NCBI GenBank assembly: GCA_026390775.1
Contig: JAPLFF010000003.1
Coordinates: 372,001-436,000 of the forward strand
Source: Ignavibacteriales bacterium
GTDB taxonomy: Bacteria > Bacteroidota > Ignavibacteria > Ignavibacteriales > Melioribacteraceae
DNA: 64,000 nucleotides
Direction of reading: 5' to 3'
The notes beneath the pieces are model-generated. The model was not told the DNA's origin, searched no databases, and saw nothing but the letters and a program-made list of their open reading frames with translations. Shown piece after piece: positions 58,552 to 64,000 of this stretch. Every line of letters begins with the position of its first letter. Within the stretch, counting starts at the first letter, position 1. The translations under genes were made by a program, and so were the position numbers.

Positions 58552-59340
58552 TTGGAAACCAAAATATTAAAATGGTTGGAAAAACAAGGCTATCCATTAG
58601 AGATGTATGTTTCTCAAAAATTTAGAGAAAGAAAATTTACGGTTTCTCAGTCGATCTATTATTATGACTATGAATTTAATATAAATCGAGAAATTGACGT
58701 GTTAGCTCATAAAGGAATATGTATTGAAGATAGATTTGCTTCGATAGATTATATAATCGAATGTAAATCGTCAAAAAAACCTTGGTTATTGTTTTCAACT
58801 AAAAAAGAAATTTCTTACGACCCTATTATTGAGGCAGAGCGATATATACACAACGAAAATGCTACCTCTCTTATTGTACATTTAAGCTCAACCGACCTAA
58901 TAAAAAAACTATATCCTTTTTACTATGACTTTGGTACAACTGGTTATGGTCTCACTCAAGCATTCACTTCGGGAAATGATATAGCTTATAAAGCTATTAA
59001 TACTCTGTCAAAATATTGTAATTCTGCGATTAGATCCTCAAATGGTAAAATGTATCCCGATAGTAAAATTATTATTCCAATTCTCGTTATTGATACTCCT
59101 CTTTTTGAGGTTACACTGTCTGAGAATTATGAACAAAAAATTGAAAGAAAAAATATTGGTTGTTTGTCTTTTAATCATGTCACAATTATAGTTGTTATCA
59201 GAGAATATCTTGATGAATTTTGCATATTGATAAATGATTCTTCTGAGTGGTTACTTGAATACTGTAAAGCCAATTTACAAACTATACAACTTGAACATGA
59301 AAAATCGATAAAAAGTCTTTACAATAATATGGATAAGTAA
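58552..59340 (+). CDS. PD-(D/E)xK nuclease-like hypothetical protein
   Basis: 262 residues, TTG start. NREIDVLAHKG (Asp49) and DYIIECKSSKKPW (Glu70, Lys72) form the D...ExK core of restriction-endonuclease-like folds, with a preceding helix (LEMYVSQKFRERKF) and a typical beta-strand order. The C-terminal half has no recognised domain. There is no methyltransferase or helicase partner next to it. Such proteins are often defence or DNA-repair nucleases; which one is not clear. It lies between copies of a 26-bp repeat, so it is probably acquired. Confidence 0.75.
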   Translation: METKILKWLEKQGYPLEMYVSQKFRERKFTVSQSIYYYDYEFNINREIDVLAHKGICIEDRFASIDYIIECKSSKKPWLLFSTKKEISYDPIIEAERYIHNENATSLIVHLSSTDLIKKLYPFYYDFGTTGYGLTQAFTSGNDIAYKAINTLSKYCNSAIRSSNGKMYPDSKIIIPILVIDTPLFEVTLSENYEQKIERKNIGCLSFNHVTIIVVIREYLDEFCILINDSSEWLLEYCKANLQTIQLEHEKSIKSLYNNMDK

Positions 59341-59356
59341 TTGATTGTCGTTGCAA

Positions 59357-59536
59357 GCCACTCAACACGGACAGCGTTTTTCAAAGTGGCATTTGTTCAA
59401 TTATAAAGTTGCATTTGGAAAAGTTAGTTGCTCTTTAAAGTAGGTTGTTCTTAGAAATATTTTTATAAATAAAAGTTGCAACTGTTAATTGGCATTGCTG
59501 TTCTGCTGCCGGTTAGTTGAGACGACGTTCAGTGGC
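59357..59536. repeat. Imperfect inverted repeat, attC-like
   Basis: GCCACTCAACACGGACAGC (59357-59375) pairs imperfectly with 59505-59536 (GCTGCCGG..., GTTGA, ...CAGTGGC). The span fills the gap between the nuclease-like gene and the zinc-ribbon gene, starting 16 bases after one stop and ending 18 bases before the next ATG. ACTCAAC fits the RYYYAAC core; the opposite core is degenerate. Confidence 0.45.
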
Positions 59537-59554
59537 TAATAAAACGGAGGATTT

Positions 59555-59917
59555 ATGTTTTGTCCTAAATGTGGAAATCAAAACAGTGAAGAAGTCAAAT
59601 TTTGTTCTAATTGTGGTAATAGTCTTGTGAGTGTGAATACTCAACGGTTATCTACACATGCATTTGAAGAATCAGAAGAAAAAGATACTCCGGTTGCACT
59701 TATTATTATTACTTGGTTACTAATAATTTTTAGTCTTTTCCCGATGGGGCAAGTAAGTCTGCTGATAAGTATCGCCATTTTATTTTGTTCCGTTTTATTA
59801 CTTTTTTCAAAAAATTCTACTGGGAAAACTAATGGATGGGTGGTTTTAATAATTTGGATAATTACATTTATCATAGGTTTTTTAGGTGCATTAAATAAAG
59901 GTATTCACTACAACTAG
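59555..59917 (+). CDS. Zinc-ribbon membrane protein
   Basis: 120 residues. The N-terminal zinc ribbon is FCPKCGNQNSEEVKFCSNCG (four cysteines), followed by a polar linker and two or three membrane helices from about residue 48 (VALIIITWLLIIFSLFP, LISIAILFCSVLLL, WVVLIIWIITFIIGFL). This is a widespread build with no fixed function. GGAGG ribosome site. Confidence 0.85.
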   Translation: MFCPKCGNQNSEEVKFCSNCGNSLVSVNTQRLSTHAFEESEEKDTPVALIIITWLLIIFSLFPMGQVSLLISIAILFCSVLLLFSKNSTGKTNGWVVLIIWIITFIIGFLGALNKGIHYN

Positions 59918-59933
59918 AGGCATTTGCACGGTA

Positions 59934-59953
59934 GTCAAGGACCACTCCTTGAC
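59934..59953. repeat. Short hairpin related to the 26-bp repeat
   Basis: GTCAAGGACCACTCCTTGAC, arms GTCAAGGA and TCCTTGAC with a 4-base loop. Shares the TCAAGG...CCTTGA arms with the flanking repeats. Confidence 0.7.
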
Positions 59954-59972
59954 GAAAATAAATAACTCTCAA

Positions 59973-59998
59973 TCAAGGTATGGACCTTGACTGCCAAG
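59973..59998. repeat. Right copy of 26-bp repeat flanking accessory genes
   Basis: TCAAGGTATGGACCTTGACT followed by GCCAAG; matches 58368-58393. Lies at the boundary with the conserved namZ-hut operon. Confidence 0.75.
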
Positions 59999-60015
59999 GG
60001 AAAGATTGGATTCAG

Positions 60016-61242
60016 CTAATTGTATAAGTAATATCTCTTAGAAAGTTTTCTGAACCAGTCAATATCTTTGTGTAGAAGTTTCTTTATATCATCCACTTGG
60101 AATCGCTTCGAGAATTTTAATCTTACTCTATCAGTTCCCATTACAAGATCAAACATCTTCATACGATTTGTTGTTGCAAGAGTAAACGGGTTTGTATCGG
60201 GATATAGTTTGTGATAGACTTGCAGAAAATAAAATTGAAGTTCAAGCAAGTTAACTTTTTCAAAATCGGTGATATGAATCTGCACACCGTTAAGTATTTG
60301 ATCTTTCCAATCACCGTAAAGAACTTTGTAAGAAATCGGACGGAATAAAACTCCGGGTAAATCAAGAGCGTTCATTTTAACAGCAAGAGTATCGGCATCA
60401 ATCCATTCAGCCGCAAATGTTTGAAAGGGAAGTGTATAAGTAATTCCAATTCCAAAAACGACAAGTTCACCCAGCACTCCGCTTGCAACAAGATAAGAAG
60501 GAGTTTCCATATACGGAACGTTCGGGGAAGTAGGAACCCAGATCAATCCGGTATCCTTAAAAAGCATATTTCTTTCCCAGCCTTCCATCTTAACAACTTT
60601 GAGTTTGCACTTAACTTTGTTGCCGAGCGCACTTTTTGTGTTGATAAGATTTGCAAGTTCGCCGCAAGTTAATCCGTACACATAAGGAATTGCATAATTG
60701 CCAACGAAGGATCTGAAATCATCTTCAACAACATTTCCTTCAATTCGCAATCCACCTAAAGGATTAGGACGATCTAAAACTATGAATTGAATTTTATTTT
60801 CTGCTGCTGCTTCCATTGCAAGTCCAAGTGTAGAGATGTAAGTATACGAACGAACGCCGATATCTTGAATATCATAAACTAGTGCATCAATTCCTTCCAA
60901 CATTTCTTTTGTAGGTTTAGCGGTCTTGCCGTAGAGTGCAAAATATTTTATTCCGGTTAATGTATCTGTGTAGCTTTCGAAAGATTGTCCGGAACCAACT
61001 AATCCTTTTAATCCGTGTTCGGGAGAAAATACTGCGGCGAGTTTAAAATTATCCGCGTGTTTGAAAAGATCGAGAGTTGATTCTAATTTACTGTTAACTC
61101 CGGTATGGTTTGTAATTAATCCTACGCGTTTACCGGTGAGAAGGGAAAAATGATCTTCTTGAAGTACATCTATACCGAGAGAGACTTTCTGTGCTGAACA
61201 AACATTAACAAAAAAAACTGCTAACAAAAAAAATCTTTTCAT
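60016..61242 (-). CDS. DUF1343 exo-beta-N-acetylmuramidase, NamZ-like
   Basis: 408 residues with a signal peptide (about 1-17, ending CSA). VGLITNHTGVNSKLESTLDL, FSPEHGLKG, YDIQDIGVRSYTYISTLG and FVVLDRPNPLGG-type motifs define DUF1343, whose studied member NamZ removes terminal MurNAc from peptidoglycan fragments. Likely periplasmic cell-wall recycling. Its start overlaps the cyclodeaminase stop by four bases (ATGA), placing it last in the hut-like operon. Confidence 0.88.
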   Translation of the reverse strand: MKRFFLLAVFFVNVCSAQKVSLGIDVLQEDHFSLLTGKRVGLITNHTGVNSKLESTLDLFKHADNFKLAAVFSPEHGLKGLVGSGQSFESYTDTLTGIKYFALYGKTAKPTKEMLEGIDALVYDIQDIGVRSYTYISTLGLAMEAAAENKIQFIVLDRPNPLGGLRIEGNVVEDDFRSFVGNYAIPYVYGLTCGELANLINTKSALGNKVKCKLKVVKMEGWERNMLFKDTGLIWVPTSPNVPYMETPSYLVASGVLGELVVFGIGITYTLPFQTFAAEWIDADTLAVKMNALDLPGVLFRPISYKVLYGDWKDQILNGVQIHITDFEKVNLLELQFYFLQVYHKLYPDTNPFTLATTNRMKMFDLVMGTDRVRLKFSKRFQVDDIKKLLHKDIDWFRKLSKRYYLYN

Positions 61243-61871
61243 TTCGTTCGCACTACTTTCACAACTTGTTCTACTAGTCTATCGCTAGTAAGTGTAATCT
61301 CTTCAATTAAAATGTCAGCGGTCTTTTCCAATTCAGCGGCGATAGTCTGATTGCTCAAAGAAGAACAATTGATCAATACATTCAAGTAAGCGCCTTTGGC
61401 TGCCGTTCCTACTAGTGCGGCAGCAACTCCGGCATCAGAAATAGAATTTTTATTTCCCTTATCAATTATGATTTCCAAAATAGGAAGAAGTGCTTTCGAT
61501 GTTTGAATAACATCCATCGGAGCTGAAGTTGCGCCGATAGTTGCTTCTTCAATTGCTTTAGAGCGGATATTTTTTTCTTGTTCAGTTTCTTTCGGCAATT
61601 TAAATGCATCCATAACTTTATCGAATGATGCATTATCCTGTTGCCCAAGTTCTATAAATTTTTTTTGTATTTTTTCTAAATTATCTTTTAAGTTGATCAT
61701 TTGCAGTTCTACATCTGCATATTTCTTTTTACCGATCGTAAGATTGCAGACCATTATTCCCAAACTTGAAGAAAGAGTTCCGCATAATGCAGCTACATTT
61801 CCTCCACCTGGAGTTGGTGAGTTGGATGAGAGTTCGTTGAAATATTCTTGTAAAGTTTTTGAGAGATTCAT
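61239..61871 (-). CDS. fchA: Formiminotetrahydrofolate cyclodeaminase family protein
   Basis: 210 residues, all-helical. The SSNSPTPGGGNVAALCGTLS motif (about residues 15-34) is the family signature, and the C-terminal helix ends near VVKVVRTK. It converts formimino-THF to methenyl-THF, releasing ammonia, directly after the FtcD step encoded upstream. A separate protein here rather than the fused enzyme of animals. Confidence 0.92.
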   Translation of the reverse strand: MNLSKTLQEYFNELSSNSPTPGGGNVAALCGTLSSSLGIMVCNLTIGKKKYADVELQMINLKDNLEKIQKKFIELGQQDNASFDKVMDAFKLPKETEQEKNIRSKAIEEATIGATSAPMDVIQTSKALLPILEIIIDKGNKNSISDAGVAAALVGTAAKGAYLNVLINCSSLSNQTIAAELEKTADILIEEITLTSDRLVEQVVKVVRTK

Positions 61872-61888
61872 TTAATATCCTTTTTTTT

Positions 61889-61946
61889 GAACCACCCCCT
61901 TTTATTCCCCCTCCTTAGTACAAGGAGGGGGACAATGGGGGAGGTT
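61889..61946. repeat. Intergenic GC-rich double hairpin inside operon
   Basis: The inner stem CCCCCTCCTT (61907-61916) pairs perfectly with AAGGAGGGGG (61922-61931). The outer AACCACCCCC (61890-61899) pairs with GGGGGAGGTT (61937-61946) apart from one base. Lies between ftcD and fchA. Fourth copy of the family at 3233, 27885 and 57208. Confidence 0.8.
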
Positions 61947-62961
61947 AAATCATATACTCAATTATTTTTTCTTCCGGCTTAAACGGATGAAGCGCGCTTA
62001 GTCCTAATTTTTCAATGGCAATGTTCACTAAACTCTTTTCATCTTTCTCTTTACCATTCGAATAGAATCTTCCTGCTTGCAGCATTGCCTCAAGCGGAAC
62101 CAATCCGACAATCTCACTTCCATTAACTTCAACACCGAGTCGTGCGGCTTCTTTCTTAACTTCTTCGAATGCAACATGCATTGGTGTTATATTATAGTTA
62201 GTTAAGTTCATCGAAACTTGTGAGATGCTATATTTTTCAAGAGCAACTCCCATTCCTTTTACTTCTTTCAACCGTCCAGGAACTTTTATTGTCTTTCCGT
62301 CAACTTTTATAACATTCCCATTCTCATCACGTTTAGCATAACCACTCTCTCTTAATATTTCGCCAATCTCTTTTGAGTATTTAACATCATTAGATTTAAT
62401 GTTTACATTATATGCAATTAGAAAGAACCGTGAGCCGGTAACTATTGCACCAAGTTTTGGATTAAAAACGGGTTCACCATAATCGGGAAGCCAATTATTA
62501 TCTTTCAATTTTTCTTCAAGACCTTCGTATTCACCCTGACGTATACTTGATAAACTTTTTCTGTCTACTTTACGGGCGGCATTTTCATAAAGATAGACCG
62601 GAACTTTTAAATCTTGAGAAATAATTTTTGCAAACTCTTCCGAAATCTTAACGCATTCTTCCGTAGTTACATTTGCAACCGGAACGAATGGAACGACATC
62701 AATCGCACCGAGACGCGGATGTTCTCCTTTGTGTGTGCGCATATCAATCAATGATGCAGCAGTTCTGCAAGCATTTAATGTTCCGTTTAATATTCCTTCT
62801 TCATTTCCTGCTAATGTTACAACAACACGATTATAATCTCCATCCGGTTCAAGACTTAATAATTTTACATCTTTAGTTTTAGCTACGGCTTCTTTTATCG
62901 CTTCAAATGTTTTTTGATTTTTCCCTTCACTGAAATTCGGGACGCACTCAATAATTTTCAT
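61945..62961 (-). CDS. ftcD: Glutamate formimidoyltransferase
   Basis: 338 residues. Moves the formimino group from formiminoglutamate to THF in histidine breakdown. IIECVPNFSEGKNQKTFEAI opens the N-domain, and the active-site section THKGEHPRLGAIDVVPFVPV, with the catalytic histidine, is intact. The C-domain begins near residue 185. No cyclodeaminase domain is fused. Start overlaps the hutI stop by four bases. Confidence 0.95.
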   Translation of the reverse strand: MKIIECVPNFSEGKNQKTFEAIKEAVAKTKDVKLLSLEPDGDYNRVVVTLAGNEEGILNGTLNACRTAASLIDMRTHKGEHPRLGAIDVVPFVPVANVTTEECVKISEEFAKIISQDLKVPVYLYENAARKVDRKSLSSIRQGEYEGLEEKLKDNNWLPDYGEPVFNPKLGAIVTGSRFFLIAYNVNIKSNDVKYSKEIGEILRESGYAKRDENGNVIKVDGKTIKVPGRLKEVKGMGVALEKYSISQVSMNLTNYNITPMHVAFEEVKKEAARLGVEVNGSEIVGLVPLEAMLQAGRFYSNGKEKDEKSLVNIAIEKLGLSALHPFKPEEKIIEYMI

Positions 62962-64000
62962 AAAGTATCCGCTCTCTGAAAAATGATTTGACCTTTTTTA
63001 ATTGTGTATTTGTTCAAATTGATTCCAATGCTATAAATTATTTCTTGGTAATCTTTAGCAGCAAAAACTGCAAAATCCGCTTGCTTACCGACCTCAATGC
63101 TTCCCGACTTATCATTTAATCCGAGCGCTGCAGACGCATTTATGGTAACAGCAGAAATAATTTCTTCGGCACTCATTTTCATTTTAAGTGTGGCAAGCTG
63201 CATAATAAAATGAAGATTGGAAATATGTGATGATCCAGGATTATAATCAGTCGCCAAAGCAACAATCGCATTATGTTCGATCAACTTTCTTGCGGGCGCA
63301 TAATCATAATCTAAAAAGAATGATACACCTGGCAATAGAACTGAAACTGTTTCGCTCTTTGCTAATTTCGGGATATCATCTTCGTTAATTACTTCAAGAT
63401 GATCAACAGAAAGGGCTTTGTGTTTCAATGCAACTTCTAAACCGCCGATATTATTAAACTGTTCTGTATGAAGACGTAATTTGTAACCAAGTTTTTTTGC
63501 TCTGGTAAAAATCTTATCAACTTCATCGGAAGAGAACGCAGACTTCTCACAAAATGCATCAACAGAATCTGAAAGTTTATTCTTAATGATGTAGGGGAGA
63601 AGCTCTTTAATGATAAGATCTAAATATTGTTTGTGATCGTTCTTATATTCGGGAGGATAAGTATGAGCACCTAAAAATGTAGAAATTATTTCTATCTGTG
63701 AATGAGTTTTAAAATAATTTATAACTTGAAGAAGTTTTATCTCATCGTAAAAACTTAATCCGTATCCGCTCTTGATCTCTAAAGTAGTAATTCCTTGCGT
63801 AATGAAATAATCAATTCTTGGTTTAAGTATTCTAACCAATTCTTCAAAAGATGAATTGCGGACAGCTTTAACTGTAGAAATTATTCCGCCGCCGGATTTT
63901 GCAATTTCTTCATAAGTTGCACCGTTAAGTCTCATCAAAAATTCGTTTGCACGTGAACCGGCAAAAACGGAATGTGTGTGACATTCAACTAATCCCGGAA
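62958..64000 (-). CDS. hutI: Imidazolonepropionase (5' partial)
   Basis: The frame stays open to the window edge. The in-frame sequence upstream of the Met at 63938 reads PGLVECHTHSVFAGSRANEF, the zinc-binding HxH motif of the amidohydrolase fold, so the start lies beyond 64000. Further motifs are GGGIISTVKAVR, KSGYGL, HTEQFNNIGG and ATDYNPGSSH. It hydrolyses imidazolonepropionate to formiminoglutamate, the substrate of the next gene. hutH and hutU are not visible. Confidence 0.95.
   Translation of the reverse strand, partial: PGLVECHTHSVFAGSRANEFLMRLNGATYEEIAKSGGGIISTVKAVRNSSFEELVRILKPRIDYFITQGITTLEIKSGYGLSFYDEIKLLQVINYFKTHSQIEIISTFLGAHTYPPEYKNDHKQYLDLIIKELLPYIIKNKLSDSVDAFCEKSAFSSDEVDKIFTRAKKLGYKLRLHTEQFNNIGGLEVALKHKALSVDHLEVINEDDIPKLAKSETVSVLLPGVSFFLDYDYAPARKLIEHNAIVALATDYNPGSSHISNLHFIMQLATLKMKMSAEEIISAVTINASAALGLNDKSGSIEVGKQADFAVFAAKDYQEIIYSIGINLNKYTIKKGQIIFQRADTL

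Overview
The window looks like chromosome of a low-GC member of the Ignavibacteria (Bacteroidota/Chlorobi group). Two large surface proteins end in the type IX secretion sorting module with the NYPNPFNPSTKI signature. The groESL operon has a perfect CIRCE operator. The tRNA-Leu promoter has the TAnnTTTG form usual in Bacteroidota, and intergenic gaps carry short GC-rich palindromes. Nothing in the window fixes the species.

Most of the window is ordinary housekeeping sequence in short, tightly packed operons. From the left: a CBS-domain membrane protein cut by the window edge, a rhodanese, tgt-yajC, a ureohydrolase and an NfeD protease (1-5.6 kb). Next, on the minus strand, come ndk-sucD, gatA-tatA, purQ-purS and pssA-psd (5.6-12.3 kb). 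Then ybaB-recR-methyltransferase-lipoproteins-ftsX run on plus, followed by a UDP-xylose synthase-like gene (12.4-17.1 kb). groEL/groES, purB, htrA and plsY lie on minus (17.2-22.4 kb). Glycogen phosphorylase, an unknown gene and a soluble transhydrogenase follow (22.7-27.7 kb). The region 42.7-57.2 kb is the translation block thrS-infC-rpmI-rplT-pheS-pheT, then a coiled-coil protein, zapA, a probable 6S RNA, rny, coaE, proline dehydrogenase, tsaD, mltG and a Big_5 lipoprotein. The right edge holds a histidine-degradation operon (hutI-ftcD-fchA) with a NamZ-like muramidase gene attached.

The accessory parts are 28-42.6 kb and 57.2-60 kb. They contain an AbiV-type abortive-infection gene between 9-bp inverted core motifs that resemble integron cassette boundaries; an acetamido-glucuronate sugar pathway interrupted by a four-helix-bundle (S23) gene with its own flanking inverted repeats; two tandem T9SS-exported proteins that share ends and promoters; and a PD-(D/E)xK nuclease-like gene plus a zinc-ribbon membrane protein lying between copies of a 26-bp repeat.

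The most striking locus is at 42.2-42.6 kb. A small GIY-YIG endonuclease gene sits between the apparent original tRNA-Leu promoter and the intact tRNA-Leu. The 5' part of the tRNA is duplicated on the far side of the gene, and that copy is itself split by a 20-bp palindromic repeat found elsewhere in the window. Removing 298 bases restores a normal promoter-tRNA arrangement. This reads as a single-gene selfish element that inserts at tRNA 5' ends. Several start codons are also unusual: infC uses ATC, and a lipoprotein gene appears to start at ATA.
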